A model generated the notes under the pieces. It had not been told where the DNA came from. It did no database searches and saw only the letters and a program-made list of their open reading frames with translations. From contig NZ_FOXA01000001.1 in assembly GCF_900115595.1 (NCBI RefSeq), forward strand, positions 62,001-126,000: a stretch of 64,000 nt of DNA, read 5' to 3'. Below, piece after piece: positions 45,482-55,525 of this stretch (position 1 is the first letter of the stretch; every line of letters starts with the position of its first letter). The DNA comes from Tranquillimonas alkanivorans (lineage in GTDB: Bacteria > Pseudomonadota > Alphaproteobacteria > Rhodobacterales > Rhodobacteraceae). A program made the position numbers and the translations under genes.

Positions 45482-46777
45482 ATGACCGATACCGTCTCCC
45501 AGACGTCGACGCCGCAGAAGCGCAAGCTGCTGGACACGCTGGAGCTGGACACGAGGCTTCTGGGGATGATCGGCGCGTTCATCCTCGTCTGCATCGCGTT
45601 CAACGTCCTCACCGACGGCCGCTTCCTCACGCCGCGAAACATCTTCAACCTGACGATCCAGACCGTCTCGGTCGCCATCATGGCCACCGGCATGGTCTTC
45701 ATCATCGTCACCCGCCACATCGACCTGTCCGTGGGCTCGCTGCTGGCCACCTGCTCGGCCATCATGGCGATGACGCAGACCGTGGTGCTGCCCGACTGGC
45801 TGGGCCTCGGGCTCGGCCACTGGGCCATCGCCCCCGGCGCGATCATCGTAGGCCTGATCGCCGGCTGCCTGATCGGCGGCTTCCAGGGCTGGCTCGTCGG
45901 CTACCTCGGCATTCCGGCCTTCATCGTGACGCTGGGCGGCCTGCTCGTCTGGCGCAACGTCGCGTGGTACCTGACCAACGGCCAGACCATTGGGCCGCTC
46001 GACGACAGCTTCGTCATCTTCGGCGGCATCGGCGGCACGCTGGGCGAAACCTGGAGCTGGATCTTCGGCATCGTCGCGCTGGCCTTCGCGCTGTTCTCGC
46101 AGTGGCAGGGCCGCCGCTCGAAGATCACCCACGACTTCCCGGTCAAGCCGCTCTGGGCCGAGGCGCTGCTGGCCGCGATCTACGCCGTCGCGATCCTGGG
46201 CTTCATCTGGCTGCTGAACTCCTATGACATCCCGGAGAACCGGCTCGAGCGGATGTTCGAGGCCCGCGGCGCGGTCATGCCCGAGGGCTATACCGAGGGC
46301 TACGGCCTTCCGATCTCGGTCCTGCTGCTGATCGGCATCGCCATCGTGATGACGCTGGTGGCCCGGCGCACGCGGCTCGGGCGCTATATCTTCGCAACCG
46401 GCGGCAACCCCGACGCGGCCGAGCTGTCGGGCATCAACACCCGCCTTCTGACGGTCAAGGTCTTCGCGATCATGGGCGCGCTCTGCGCCGTCGCCGGCCT
46501 CGTCGCCTCGGCTCGCCTGTCGTTCCACTCCAACGACATCGGCACCCTGGACGAACTCCGCGTGATCGCGGCGGCCGTCATCGGCGGCACCGCGCTCTCG
46601 GGCGGGATCGGCACGATATACGGAGCCATCCTCGGCGCGCTGATCATGCAGTCGCTGCAATCGGGCATGGCCATGGTCGGCGTCGATGCCCCCTTCCAGA
46701 ACATCGTCGTGGGCAGCGTTCTCGTGCTCGCCGTGCTCATCGACATCATCTACCGCAAGCGGACAGGAGCGAAGTGA
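45482..46777 (+). CDS. xylH: xylose ABC transporter permease
   Basis: A 431-aa inner-membrane permease of the BPD_transp_2 family with about ten helices. The early block [40 protein letters not shown] is characteristic of sugar ABC permeases, as is the late [33 protein letters not shown] central charged loop of about 60 residues ([14 protein letters not shown] through [12 protein letters not shown]) is typical of XylH. It works with XylF and the ATPase XylG. The stop overlaps the xylG ATG by 1 base. Confidence 0.95.
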   Translation: MTDTVSQTSTPQKRKLLDTLELDTRLLGMIGAFILVCIAFNVLTDGRFLTPRNIFNLTIQTVSVAIMATGMVFIIVTRHIDLSVGSLLATCSAIMAMTQTVVLPDWLGLGLGHWAIAPGAIIVGLIAGCLIGGFQGWLVGYLGIPAFIVTLGGLLVWRNVAWYLTNGQTIGPLDDSFVIFGGIGGTLGETWSWIFGIVALAFALFSQWQGRRSKITHDFPVKPLWAEALLAAIYAVAILGFIWLLNSYDIPENRLERMFEARGAVMPEGYTEGYGLPISVLLLIGIAIVMTLVARRTRLGRYIFATGGNPDAAELSGINTRLLTVKVFAIMGALCAVAGLVASARLSFHSNDIGTLDELRVIAAAVIGGTALSGGIGTIYGAILGALIMQSLQSGMAMVGVDAPFQNIVVGSVLVLAVLIDIIYRKRTGAK

Positions 46778-47547
46778 TGGCAACCGAAGTGCGCCGCGAC
46801 GGCACGCCCCTGGTCGAGATGCGCGACATCTCGGTCGCCTTCGGCGGGGTCAAGGCCGTCGATCACGTCAGCGTCGATCTCTATCCCGGCGAAGTCGTCG
46901 GCCTGCTGGGCCACAACGGCGCGGGCAAGTCCACGCTGATCAAGTGCCTGTCGGGCGCCTACCAGGCCGACGGCGGCGAGATCTACGTGAACGGAGAGAA
47001 GGCGACGATCAACAACCCCCGCGACGCCCGCCGCTACAACATCGAGACGATCTACCAGACGCTCGCTCTGGCCGACAACCTCGACGCGGCCTCGAACCTC
47101 TTTCTCGGGCGCGAACTGACGACGCCGATGGGCTTCGTCAACGATGCCGCGATGGAGGCCGAGACGCGGAAGATCATGGGTCGGCTCAACCCCAACTTCA
47201 AGAACTTCACCACGCCCGTCGCCTCGCTCTCGGGCGGGCAGCGGCAATCGGTGGCGATCGCGCGCGCGGTCTATTTCAACGCCAAGATCCTGATCATGGA
47301 CGAACCCACCGCCGCGCTCGGTCCGCAGGAAACCAAGATGGTCGCCGAGCTGATCGACGAGCTCAAGCGCCAGGGTCTGGGCATCTTCCTGATCGACCAC
47401 GACATCCATCAGGTGAAGGCGCTCTGCGACCGGGCCAGCGTGATGAAGAACGGGCAGCTCGTCGGCACCGTCCACGTGGACGAGGTGACCGAGGACGACC
47501 TGCTGGGCATGATCATCCTGGGCAAGCAACCCGAGAAGGCCGCCTGA
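46777..47547 (+). CDS. xylG: xylose ABC transporter ATP-binding protein
   Basis: A 256-aa single-domain ABC ATPase. Walker [10 protein letters not shown], signature LSGGQRQS and Walker [13 protein letters not shown] are followed by the switch-His block [16 protein letters not shown]. coli XylG has two ATPase domains in one chain; here one domain would pair with itself, as in many alphaproteobacteria. ATG at 46777 was chosen because AGGAG is 7 bases upstream; a GTG 3 bases earlier is possible. It overlaps xylH and xylB by 1 base each. Confidence 0.94.
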   Translation: MATEVRRDGTPLVEMRDISVAFGGVKAVDHVSVDLYPGEVVGLLGHNGAGKSTLIKCLSGAYQADGGEIYVNGEKATINNPRDARRYNIETIYQTLALADNLDAASNLFLGRELTTPMGFVNDAAMEAETRKIMGRLNPNFKNFTTPVASLSGGQRQSVAIARAVYFNAKILIMDEPTAALGPQETKMVAELIDELKRQGLGIFLIDHDIHQVKALCDRASVMKNGQLVGTVHVDEVTEDDLLGMIILGKQPEKAA

Positions 47548-48983
47548 TGTATCTGGGTCTGGACCTCGGCACCTCCGGGCTGAAGGGCCTGTTGATCGAC
47601 GATGACCAGAGCATCGTCGGCGAGGCCAGCGCGCCCCTCACGGTCAGCCGCCCCCACGGCGGCTGGTCGGAACAGACCCCCGCCGACTGGATCGGCGCGG
47701 CCGAGGCCGTGATGGACGCGCTCGCCGCGAAACACGACCTGTCGGCGGTGAGGGGCATCGGCCTGTCGGGGCACATGCACGGCGCGACCCTGCTCGATGC
47801 CGCCGACGACGTGCTGCGCCCGTGCATCCTGTGGAACGACACCCGCAGCCATGCCGAGGCCGCCGAGATGGACGCCGACCCGCAGTGGCGCGAGATCACC
47901 GGCAACATCGTCTTTCCCGGCTTCACCGCACCCAAGGTCGAATGGGTCCGCCGGAACGAGCCCAAGCTTTACGACAAGATCGCCAAGGTGCTTCTGCCCA
48001 AGGACTATCTGCGGCTGTGGCTGACGGGCGAGCACGTGGCCGAGATGTCGGACGCGGCCGGGACAAGCTGGCTCGACACCGGCAAGCGGGACTGGTCCGA
48101 CGCGCTGCTCAAGGCCAGCGGCCTGACGCGGGACAACATGCCCCGGCTGGTCGAGGGCTCCGAGGTCTCGGGCATCCTGCGGGGCGAACTGGCGCGGCGT
48201 TGGAGGCTGTCCGACGGCGTCGTCGTCGCGGGCGGCGGCGGCGACAACGCGGCCTCGGCCATCGGCGCGGGGGCGGTGCATGACGGGCAGGCCTTCCTGT
48301 CGCTGGGCACCTCGGGCGTGCTGTTCGCCGCCAACGACGGCTACCGCCCTGACCCGGCGACCGCGGTGCACACGTTCTGCCACGCCCTGCCCGGCACCTG
48401 GCACCAGATGGGCGTGATCCTGGCGGCGACCGACACCCTGAACTGGCTGGGCCGCTTCACCGGACAACAGCCAGCCGAGTTGACGAACGCGCTCGGCAAG
48501 TTGCAGGCGCCCCGCCGCACGCTGTTCCTGCCCTATCTCGGCGGAGAGCGGACGCCCCACAACGACGCCTCGGTGCGGGGCGCCTTCGTCGCGCTCGACC
48601 ACTCCACGGATACCGAGGCCGGCACGCGCGCCGTTCTGGAGGGCGTCGCCTTCGCCTTCCGCGACTGCCGCGACGCGCTGGCGGCGACCGGGACGAAGAT
48701 CGACCGCGCGCTGGCGTTGGGCGGCGGTTCCCGCTCGGACTACTGGCTGGCCTGCCTGGCGACCGCGCTCGACACGCCGCTCGACGTTCCGGCCGCAGGC
48801 GACTTCGGCGCGGCCTTCGGCGCCGCCCGGCTGGGCCTGATGGCAGCCACCGGAGCGGGCGCCGAGGCGGCGACACAGCCGCCCGTGGCCCGCACGATCG
48901 AGCCCGACACCTCTCTCACGGCGGCCTTCGACGAGGGCCACGCCCGCTACCGCGCCGCCTACCAAGCACTCAAGGAATTCTGA
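47547..48983 (+). CDS. xylB: xylulokinase
   Basis: A 478-aa FGGY-family kinase that phosphorylates D-xylulose to xylulose 5-phosphate. The N-terminal ATPase-fold motif is [16 protein letters not shown], followed by [15 protein letters not shown] and the [11 protein letters not shown] substrate region. The second domain has [19 protein letters not shown] and [13 protein letters not shown]. The C-terminal block [22 protein letters not shown] closes the family pattern. The start overlaps the xylG stop (TGATG), and the gene ends 2 bases before xylA. Confidence 0.96.
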   Translation: MYLGLDLGTSGLKGLLIDDDQSIVGEASAPLTVSRPHGGWSEQTPADWIGAAEAVMDALAAKHDLSAVRGIGLSGHMHGATLLDAADDVLRPCILWNDTRSHAEAAEMDADPQWREITGNIVFPGFTAPKVEWVRRNEPKLYDKIAKVLLPKDYLRLWLTGEHVAEMSDAAGTSWLDTGKRDWSDALLKASGLTRDNMPRLVEGSEVSGILRGELARRWRLSDGVVVAGGGGDNAASAIGAGAVHDGQAFLSLGTSGVLFAANDGYRPDPATAVHTFCHALPGTWHQMGVILAATDTLNWLGRFTGQQPAELTNALGKLQAPRRTLFLPYLGGERTPHNDASVRGAFVALDHSTDTEAGTRAVLEGVAFAFRDCRDALAATGTKIDRALALGGGSRSDYWLACLATALDTPLDVPAAGDFGAAFGAARLGLMAATGAGAEAATQPPVARTIEPDTSLTAAFDEGHARYRAAYQALKEF

Positions 48984-48985
48984 CG

Positions 48986-50290
48986 ATGACCGACTTCTTC
49001 GAGGGGATCGCCCCCGTCCGCTTTGAGGGACCCGAAACCGAAACCGACCTGGCCTTCCGCCACTACGACCCCGACGAGGTGGTGATGGGCAAGCGGCTGG
49101 AAGATCACCTGCGCTTCTCGGTCGCCTGGTGGCACTCCTTCGCGTGGCCCGGCGGCGACCCGTTCGGCGGCCAGACCTTCCAGCGCCCCTGGTTCGGCGA
49201 CACGATGGAACTGGCGAAGATGAAGGCCGACGCGGCCTTCGAACTGTTCGAGATCCTCGGCCAGCCCTTCTTCTGCTTCCACGACGTGGACATCCGCCCC
49301 GAGGGTGACAGCTTCGCCGAGAGCGAGCGGAACCTGCAGGAGGTCGTCGATTACATCGGCACCAAGATGGAGACGGCCAAGACCAGGCTGCTGTGGGGCA
49401 CCGCCAACCTCTTCACCCACCGCCGCTTCATGTCCGGCGCGGCCACCAACCCCGATCCGGACGTCTTCGCCTATGCTGCCGCCACGGTGAAGTCCTGCAT
49501 GGACGCCACCAAGAAGCTCGGCGGGCAGAACTATGTCCTGTGGGGCGGGCGCGAGGGCTACGAGACGCTTCTGAACACCGATCTCACCCGCGAGGCCGAG
49601 CAGATGGGCGCGTTCCTGTCCAAGGTCGTGGACTACAAGCACAAGATCGGCTTCGAAGGCGCGATCCTGATCGAGCCCAAGCCGCAGGAGCCCACCAAGC
49701 ACCAGTACGACTACGACGTCGCCACGGTCTACGGCTTCCTCAAGCGCTTCGGGCTGGAAAACGAGGTGAAGGTCAACATCGAGCAGGGCCATGCCATCCT
49801 GGCCGGCCACTCGTTTGAGCACGAACTGGCCATGGCCGCGTCGCTGGGCATCCTCGGCTCCATCGACATGAACCGCAACGACTACCAGTCGGGCTGGGAC
49901 ACCGACCAGTTCCCCGACAACCCGCGCGAGGTCACGCTGGCCTATTACGAGGTTCTGAAGGCCGGCGGCTTCACCAGCGGCGGCACGAACTTCGACGCGA
50001 AACTGCGCCGCCAGTCGCTGGACCCGGTGGACCTGGTCGCGGCGCATGTCGGCGGCATGGACGTCTGCGCGCGGGGCCTGAAGGCGGCCGCGAAGATGCT
50101 GTCGGACGGCTTGCTGGAATCGGCCCGCGCGGCCCGCTACGCCGACTGGGACGCTTCGGACGCGCAGGAAATGCTGGCCAAACAGGGGCTGGACGCGATC
50201 CACGACACCGTCGTGAAGGCCGACCTGCGGCCCGAGCCGCGCTCCGGCCGGCAGGAGATCCTGGAAAACGTCGTGTCGCGCTACGTCTGA
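48986..50290 (+). CDS. xylA: xylose isomerase
   Basis: A 434-aa TIM-barrel metalloenzyme that converts D-xylose to D-xylulose. Family blocks seen include the catalytic His and Asp in [13 protein letters not shown], the metal-ligand Glu in [36 protein letters not shown], and the metal Asp in [20 protein letters not shown]. Length fits class II enzymes. It is the last gene of the xyl operon and is followed by a strong UUCG-loop terminator. Confidence 0.97.
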   Translation: MTDFFEGIAPVRFEGPETETDLAFRHYDPDEVVMGKRLEDHLRFSVAWWHSFAWPGGDPFGGQTFQRPWFGDTMELAKMKADAAFELFEILGQPFFCFHDVDIRPEGDSFAESERNLQEVVDYIGTKMETAKTRLLWGTANLFTHRRFMSGAATNPDPDVFAYAAATVKSCMDATKKLGGQNYVLWGGREGYETLLNTDLTREAEQMGAFLSKVVDYKHKIGFEGAILIEPKPQEPTKHQYDYDVATVYGFLKRFGLENEVKVNIEQGHAILAGHSFEHELAMAASLGILGSIDMNRNDYQSGWDTDQFPDNPREVTLAYYEVLKAGGFTSGGTNFDAKLRRQSLDPVDLVAAHVGGMDVCARGLKAAAKMLSDGLLESARAARYADWDASDAQEMLAKQGLDAIHDTVVKADLRPEPRSGRQEILENVVSRYV

Positions 50291-50315
50291 CGGCGGGCGA
50301 CATTCGGCAGGCGGG

Positions 50316-50341
50316 AAACGGTCGCTTCGGCGGCCGTTTTT
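50316..50341 (+). terminator. terminator of the xyl operon
   Basis: AAACGGTCGC pairs with GCGGCCGTTT (one T-G pair) around a TTCG tetraloop, followed by a T-run. It lies 25 bases after the xylA stop. Confidence 0.9.
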
Positions 50342-50360
50342 CTTGGGCGGCGGGCGTCGG

Positions 50361-50410
50361 AGTGGGGGCTCTGCCCCCACTCCCCCGGGATATTTGAAGA
50401 CCGAAGATGG
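50361..50410 (+). repeat. 50-bp intergenic repeat, copy 1
   Basis: The unit is a hairpin (GTGGGGGCTCTGCCCCCAC) then TCCCCCGGGATATTT, two variable bases, and ending GACCGAAGATGG. A near-identical 50-bp unit lies at 55401-55450. It follows the xylA terminator by 19 bases. Confidence 0.8.
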
Positions 50411-50444
50411 ACAGGGGCACATCCTCAGGTTGACCATATGCACA

Positions 50445-50466
50445 AATGTTTCGCGCGCGAAACATT
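50445..50466. promoter_or_regulatory. 22-bp perfect palindrome upstream of SulP gene
   Basis: AATGTTTCGCG and its exact reverse complement CGCGAAACATT are contiguous, giving a 22-bp palindrome with no loop 99 bases before the SulP ATG. Its form fits a dimeric repressor operator. The remaining sequence of the gap (50467-50565) holds no gene. Confidence 0.7.
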
Positions 50467-50565
50467 AGGCGTTTTGCATGCGTGCCTTGAAGGCGCGGCC
50501 GCCGATACATATTGATTACTGCATGTTTCAAGCGGGCGCCGCCCGCCCTCCAGCCGGAGACGTTC

Positions 50566-52299
50566 ATGCCCCGCCTTTCCCGTTACCTTCCCGTGCTCGA
50601 CTGGGGCCGCCGCTATGACCGGCGCAAGCTGGGCGACGACGCCATGGCCGCGGCCATCGTCACCATCATGCTCATCCCGCAATCGCTGGCCTATGCCCTG
50701 CTGGCGGGCCTGCCGCCCGAGGCGGGGCTTTACGCCTCGATCGTGCCGATCCTGCTGTACGCGGTCTTCGGCACCTCCTCGGCGCTGGCGGTGGGGCCGG
50801 TTGCGGTGGTGTCGCTGATGACGGCGGCCACGCTGGGGCAGGTGACGGCCGAGCTGGACGTGGGCTATGGCCTGGCGGCGCTGACGCTGGCGGCGCTGTC
50901 GGGCGCGATGCTGCTGGCGATGGGGCTCTTGCGGCTTGGGTTCCTGGCCAACTTCCTGTCGCACCCGGTGATCGCGGGGTTCATCACCGCGTCGGGGCTT
51001 CTGATCGCGGCCAGCCAGCTCAAGCACGTTCTGGGGATCGAGGCCGAGGGCCACACGCTGGTCGAGCTGGTCCGTTCGCTGGGCGCACACCTGGGCGAGA
51101 CCAAGCCGGTCACGCTGCTGATCGGGGCCTTCGCGCTGGCCTTCCTGTTCTGGGTCCGCTCGGGGCTCAAGCCGCTCTTGCTGCGCGTGGGGCTGCCGGA
51201 GAAGGCCGCGGGCACGCTGACCAAGGCCGGGCCGGTGGTGGCGGTGGCACTGACCACGCTGGCCGCCTGGGGCTTCGCGCTGGACGAATCGGGGCTGGCC
51301 GTGGTGGGCGAGGTGCCGCAGAGCCTGCCGCCGCTGACCCTGCCTGCCTTCGCGCCCGATCTGGTGGCGCGGCTGGCGCTGCCGGCGCTGCTGATCTCGA
51401 TCATCGGGTTCGTCGAGTCGATCTCGGTCGCGCAGACGCTCGCCGCGAAGGCGCGCCAACGGGTCGAGCCGGACCAGGAGCTGATCGGCCTGGGCGCGGC
51501 GAATATCGGCGCGGCCTTCACCGGCGGCTTCCCGGTGACCGGAGGCTTCTCGCGCTCGGTCGTGAACTACGACGCGGGCGCGGCGACGCCGGCGGCGGGG
51601 GCGTTCACCGCGATCGGCCTGGCGGTCGCGGCACTGGTGCTGACGCCGCTCATCGCCTACCTGCCCAAGGCGACGCTAGCCGCCACGATCATCGTGGCCG
51701 TGCTGTCGCTGGTCGACTTCTCGATCCTCAAGCGCAGCTGGCAGTATTCGCGCGCCGACTTCGCCGCGGTCACAGCCACCATCCTCGTCACGCTGGGTTT
51801 CGGGGTCGAGGCGGGCGTGTCCACCGGCGTGCTGCTGTCGATCCTCATTCACCTCTACCGCACGGCGAAGCCGCACATGGCAGTCGTGGGACAGGTGCCG
51901 GGGACCGAGCATTACCGCAACGTGCTGCGCCACGAGGTCGTCACCGACCCCGCCGTGCTGACCGTGCGGGTGGACGAAAGCCTGTACTTCGCCAACGCGC
52001 GGTACCTCGAGGACAAGATCTTCGAGCATGTCGCGAAACGGCCCGAACTGCGCCACGTGGTGCTGATGTGCCCGGCGGTGAACGAGATCGACCTGTCGGC
52101 GCTGGAGTCGCTCGAGGCGATCAACACACGGCTGTCGGACGCGGGCGTGACGTTTCACCTGAGCGAGGTGAAGGGCCCGGTGATGGACCGGCTGAAGCGG
52201 AGCCACTTTCTGGACGAGCTGACGGGCGAGGTGTTCCTGAGCCAGCACCAGGCGGCGCAGGCGCTGCGCGACGGCCCGGTGTCAGCGGCGGCGCAATAG
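50566..52299 (+). CDS. SulP-family anion transporter with STAS domain
   Basis: A 577-aa membrane protein of the SLC26/SulP family. The conserved MLIPQSLAYALLAGLPPEAGLYASIVPILLYAVFGTSSALAVGPVAV block is at the N-terminus. About 12-14 helices follow, then the NIGAAFTGGFPVTGGFSRSVVNYDAGA block, and a C-terminal STAS domain from about residue 440 (LRHEVVTDPAVLTVRVDESLYFANARYLED). It carries sulfate, bicarbonate or another anion; which cannot be read from sequence. The start follows GGAGACGTTC. A perfect palindrome lies upstream. Its 3' end overlaps the convergent znuB by 18 bases. Confidence 0.93.
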   Translation: MPRLSRYLPVLDWGRRYDRRKLGDDAMAAAIVTIMLIPQSLAYALLAGLPPEAGLYASIVPILLYAVFGTSSALAVGPVAVVSLMTAATLGQVTAELDVGYGLAALTLAALSGAMLLAMGLLRLGFLANFLSHPVIAGFITASGLLIAASQLKHVLGIEAEGHTLVELVRSLGAHLGETKPVTLLIGAFALAFLFWVRSGLKPLLLRVGLPEKAAGTLTKAGPVVAVALTTLAAWGFALDESGLAVVGEVPQSLPPLTLPAFAPDLVARLALPALLISIIGFVESISVAQTLAAKARQRVEPDQELIGLGAANIGAAFTGGFPVTGGFSRSVVNYDAGAATPAAGAFTAIGLAVAALVLTPLIAYLPKATLAATIIVAVLSLVDFSILKRSWQYSRADFAAVTATILVTLGFGVEAGVSTGVLLSILIHLYRTAKPHMAVVGQVPGTEHYRNVLRHEVVTDPAVLTVRVDESLYFANARYLEDKIFEHVAKRPELRHVVLMCPAVNEIDLSALESLEAINTRLSDAGVTFHLSEVKGPVMDRLKRSHFLDELTGEVFLSQHQAAQALRDGPVSAAAQ

Positions 52300-53073
52300 A
52301 CCCCAGAGCGTCGTCGCCGCGAAAAGCCCGACGGCGACACAGACGATGCTGGGCCCCGCCGGCGCGTCGAGCACCCAGGCCAACCGCAGCCCGCCCAGCG
52401 CCGAGGTCATGCCTAGCGCGACGGCGATGGCCGCCATCGCCTCGGGCGTGCGGGCCAGCGGGCGGGCGGCGGCGGCGGGGATGATCAGCAGCGCCGTGAT
52501 CAGAAGCGCGCCCACGACCTTGATCGCGACGGCCACCACCACGGCCAGCGCCATCGTCAGGACCAGGCTTTCGCGGTGCGGGTTCACCCCGCTCGACTGC
52601 GCGAGGTCGGGGTTGAGCGTCGCAGTCAGCAGACGCGACCAGCGCCACAGGATCAGCCCCGTCACCAGCGCCACGCCCGCCCAGATCAGCCCGAGATCGG
52701 TGCGCCCAACGGCGAGGATGTCGCCGAAGAGGTAGGTTTCGGGGTTCATGGCGCGGCCCGGCAGCAGCGAAACCGCGAGCAGGCCCACGCCGAGCGAGCC
52801 GTGCGCCATCACGCCGAGCGTGGAGTCGTAGCTGGCACCGCGGCGCGCGAGGCCGGAGACAACGAGCGCCACGACGACGGCGACGAAGAGCACCCCGGTG
52901 AAGACCGAGACCTGGGCGAAGAGCGACAGCGCCACGCCCAGCAGCGCGGCGTGGGCGGTGGCGTCGCCGAAATAGGCCATGCGGCGCCAGACGACGAAGC
53001 AGCCGAGGATGCCGGCGGCGAGCGCCACGCCGAGGCTCGCCAGGGCGGCCCGCACCAGGAAATCGTCGAGCAT
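52282..53073 (-). CDS. znuB: zinc ABC transporter permease
   Basis: A 263-aa inner-membrane permease of the ABC-3 family with about eight helices. Family blocks are GCFVVWRRMAYFGDATAHAALLGVAL near the start and the later IKVVGALLITALLIIPAAAARPLARTPEAMAAIA. It forms the channel for Zn2+ uptake with ZnuC and ZnuA. Its start shares one base with the znuC stop. The 3' end overlaps the convergent SulP gene by 18 bases. Confidence 0.95.
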   Translation of the reverse strand: MLDDFLVRAALASLGVALAAGILGCFVVWRRMAYFGDATAHAALLGVALSLFAQVSVFTGVLFVAVVVALVVSGLARRGASYDSTLGVMAHGSLGVGLLAVSLLPGRAMNPETYLFGDILAVGRTDLGLIWAGVALVTGLILWRWSRLLTATLNPDLAQSSGVNPHRESLVLTMALAVVVAVAIKVVGALLITALLIIPAAAARPLARTPEAMAAIAVALGMTSALGGLRLAWVLDAPAGPSIVCVAVGLFAATTLWGLLRRR

Positions 53074-53813
53074 CAGGCGGGGTCCGGATGGCTGTGGTCG
53101 TGGGAATGGTCGTGCGTGTGGTCGTGTTCGTGGCGGTAGATCGCCATGACGTCCGCGCCCTCTCCGAACAGCGCGCGGTACTCGGGGGCGGCGCTGACGG
53201 CCTCGGGCGCGCCCTCGCAGCAGACGTGGCCGTTCAGGCAGATCACCCGGTCCGAGGCACGCATCACCACGTGCAGCTCGTGGCTGACCATGAGGACGGC
53301 GCAGCCGACTTCGTCACGGACCTCCTCGATCCGGCGGTAGAAGGCGGCCGAGCCCGGCGGGTCGAGGCCCTGCGTCGCCTCGTCGAGGATCAGGAGGTCG
53401 GGCTTCAGGAGCAGCGCGCGCGCCAGCAGCACGCGCTGGAACTGCCCGCCCGAAAGCGATGACATCTGCCGCGCGCCAAGGTCCCCCGCCCCGGCGCTGT
53501 CGAGCGCGGCCTGCGCGGCGGCGTTCCCGGCGCGCTTGGGCAGGTCGAGGAAACGGCGCACGGTCATCGGCAGGGAGTGGTCGACGTGCAGCTTCTGCGG
53601 CACGTAGCCGATTACCAGCCCCGGCGCGCGCTCGATCCGCCCCGACGTCGGCTTGACCGCGCCCAAAAGCGCCTTGAGCAGCGTCGTCTTGCCCGAGCCG
53701 TTGGGGCCGACGACGGTGACGATCTCGCCCTTATCGATCGACAGGTCCACGTCGCGCAGGACGGGGAGGCCTTCGTGCGCGACGCTCAGGTGTTTCGCGG
53801 CGATCAGGCTCAT
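53073..53813 (-). CDS. znuC: zinc ABC transporter ATP-binding protein
   Basis: A 246-aa ABC ATPase. Walker A GPNGSGKTT, signature LSGGQFQRV and Walker B LLILDEATQGLD are present, followed by MVSHELHVVMRASDRVICLNGHVCCEG. The protein ends with a His-rich tail (HEHDHTHDHSHDHSH), a common feature of ZnuC that may bind zinc and sense its level. It overlaps the zur stop by 4 bases and shares one base with znuB, so zur-znuC-znuB is one operon, autoregulated by Zur. Confidence 0.95.
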   Translation of the reverse strand: MSLIAAKHLSVAHEGLPVLRDVDLSIDKGEIVTVVGPNGSGKTTLLKALLGAVKPTSGRIERAPGLVIGYVPQKLHVDHSLPMTVRRFLDLPKRAGNAAAQAALDSAGAGDLGARQMSSLSGGQFQRVLLARALLLKPDLLILDEATQGLDPPGSAAFYRRIEEVRDEVGCAVLMVSHELHVVMRASDRVICLNGHVCCEGAPEAVSAAPEYRALFGEGADVMAIYRHEHDHTHDHSHDHSHPDPA

Positions 53814-54286
53814 GTTGCGTGGGTCTGGCAGGCGGGGCAGAGGCCCTCGGCCTCCATCACGGTGGCGGCGATGCGGAAGCCGCCGGTATCGGCCGTGCGC
53901 TCGAACGCGCCCTCGGCCTCGGCCACGGCGCCGCAATCGGTGCAGATCAGGAAGGCCGGGTCGTGGGAGGCACCGGGGCGGGCGCAGGCGACATAGGCGT
54001 TCAGCCGCTCGATCCGGTGGGCAAAGCCATGTTCCACGAGAAACGACAGCGCGCGGTAGGCCACGGGCGGCTGCGCGCCCCGCCCTTCCTGCGCAAGCCG
54101 GTCGAGCACGTCGTAGGCGCCGAGCGCGGCGTGCGACTCGAGCAGGATTTCCAGCACGCGGCGGCGGATCGGCGTGAACTTGAGCCGGTGGTCGCGGCAC
54201 GTCGCGTCGGCTGCCGCAAGGGCGGCGGCGACGCAGGCGGCGTGGTCGTGGGCGTCGAAGCCGAGAACGGGGTGGTCGTGGGCCAT
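53810..54286 (-). CDS. zur: zinc uptake regulator Zur (Fur family)
   Basis: A 158-aa Fur-family repressor. A winged-helix DNA-binding domain covers about residues 30-95 (FTPIRRRVLEILLESHAALGAYDVLDRL). The dimerisation domain has structural-zinc cysteines CTDC and CPAC. With zinc bound it represses zinc-uptake genes. It starts 34 bases from a palindromic Zur box in the 87-base gap to the divergent znuA gene. It is the first gene of zur-znuCB. Confidence 0.95.
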   Translation of the reverse strand: MAHDHPVLGFDAHDHAACVAAALAAADATCRDHRLKFTPIRRRVLEILLESHAALGAYDVLDRLAQEGRGAQPPVAYRALSFLVEHGFAHRIERLNAYVACARPGASHDPAFLICTDCGAVAEAEGAFERTADTGGFRIAATVMEAEGLCPACQTHAT

Positions 54287-54320
54287 GGGCGGGACGTAAC
54301 CGATCGGAAAGCCGCTTGCA

Positions 54321-54332
54321 ATGTTATAACAT
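54321..54332. promoter_or_regulatory. Zur box between zur and znuA
   Basis: ATGTTATAACAT is a perfect 12-bp palindrome and matches the core of the alphaproteobacterial/enterobacterial Zur box. It lies between divergent zur and znuA and could control both. Confidence 0.88.
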
Positions 54333-54373
54333 CACGAATAAGTGGTCGCCGACCGCAACCAAAGGAGCCGCCC

Positions 54374-55390
54374 ATGCGCCGCCTCGCCGTTCTGTTCCTC
54401 GCCCTGCCCGCCCCCGCCCTTGCCGCGCCGCCGCAGGTGGTGACGGACATTCCGCCGGTGGCGAGCCTTGCCGGCATGGTGCTGGGCGAGCTGGGCGAGC
54501 CGGTCACCCTGATCGGCGCGGGGGCCGAACCGCACGGCCACAACCTGCGCCCGTCCGAGGCGCGGGCCCTGCAGGACGCGGGGCTGGTGGTCTGGACCGG
54601 CGAGGCCCTGACCCCGTGGCTGGGCGAGGCGCTGGAGTCGCTCGCGCCGGACGCCGCACGGCTGGAGCTTCTGGACATCGCGCCGGTGGTGCACCCGGCG
54701 CGGCAGGACGGTGCGCACGGGGACGGGGATGAGGAGCATGACGGGGAGCACGATCATACGGAGGAGGCGCATGGCGCGGACGGGCATGAGCACGGGCATG
54801 AGGAGGACGCGCCCGGCGCGGACGATCGCTCCGACCATGCCCACGAGATGGGCCAGGACGCGCACGATCACGGCGACACGGACCCGCATGCCTGGCTCGA
54901 CCCGGTGAATGCCGCCGCGTGGCTGGAGGCCATTGCGGAGGACCTCGCGCGGCTCGACCCCGAGAACGCCGCCACCTACCGCGCCAACGCCGAGACAGGC
55001 GCGGCGCGGCTGGAGGCGCTGACGGCCGAGCTGACGGAACGGTTGGAGCCGGTGCAGGGCCGCCCCTTCATGACCTACCACGACAGCTTCCAGTATTTCG
55101 GCCAGCGCTTCGGGCTCGACTTTGCCGGGGCCATCGCCGGCAGCGACGCCGACCAGCCGGGCCCGGCCCGCGTGGCGGCGCTCCAGGACGAGGCGACCGA
55201 ACACGGCGTCGTCTGCCTGTTCACGGAGCCGCAGTTCGAACCGCGCCTGGCGCGGCTGGTGACCAAGGGGACGGACATCGCGGTGGCCGAGATCGACCCG
55301 CTGGGCACGACGCTGGAGCCGGGCCCAGGGCTCTACCCGGCGCTGCTGGAAGGCGTGGCGGACGCGATGATCGGCTGCCTGGGCGCGTGA
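54374..55390 (+). CDS. znuA: zinc ABC transporter substrate-binding protein
   Basis: A 338-aa periplasmic zinc-binding protein (cluster A-I). The signal peptide (MRRLAVLFLALPAPALA) is followed by the first metal His in AEPHGHNLRPS. A long His/Asp/Glu-rich loop follows (about residues 113-175), then the second metal-His block TDPHAWLDP and the third in TYHDSFQYF. The final ligand is in AEIDPLG. The acidic His-rich loop is longer than usual and should scavenge zinc. AAAGGAGCCGCC precedes the ATG, and a Zur box lies upstream. Confidence 0.96.
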   Translation: MRRLAVLFLALPAPALAAPPQVVTDIPPVASLAGMVLGELGEPVTLIGAGAEPHGHNLRPSEARALQDAGLVVWTGEALTPWLGEALESLAPDAARLELLDIAPVVHPARQDGAHGDGDEEHDGEHDHTEEAHGADGHEHGHEEDAPGADDRSDHAHEMGQDAHDHGDTDPHAWLDPVNAAAWLEAIAEDLARLDPENAATYRANAETGAARLEALTAELTERLEPVQGRPFMTYHDSFQYFGQRFGLDFAGAIAGSDADQPGPARVAALQDEATEHGVVCLFTEPQFEPRLARLVTKGTDIAVAEIDPLGTTLEPGPGLYPALLEGVADAMIGCLGA

Positions 55391-55400
55391 CGCGCGCCGG

Positions 55401-55450
55401 ACCGGGGGCGCTGCCCCCGGACCCCCGGGATATTTCCGGACCGAAGATGG
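55401..55450 (+). repeat. 50-bp intergenic repeat, copy 2
   Basis: This unit starts with CCGGGGGCGCTGCCCCCGG (hairpin) then ACCCCCGGGATATTT, two variable bases, and GGACCGAAGATGG. It is the same length and design as copy 1 at 50361-50410 and begins 10 bases after the znuA stop, where it may also act as a transcript end. The rest of the 55391-55525 gap holds no gene. Confidence 0.8.
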
Positions 55451-55525
55451 CACGGGCCCGGTTTCACGCGTCAGTGCGGGCGCTGGTGGTGTCGGCGGCG
55501 CCGACGACGGCCCTAAGGCGTGGTG

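Noticed and set aside
50445-50466. Chromosome partition (ParB) site
   Set aside because: Half-sites are similar but the palindrome centre is two bases longer than the usual 16-bp parS, and no par genes are nearby. It is kept as an operator candidate instead.
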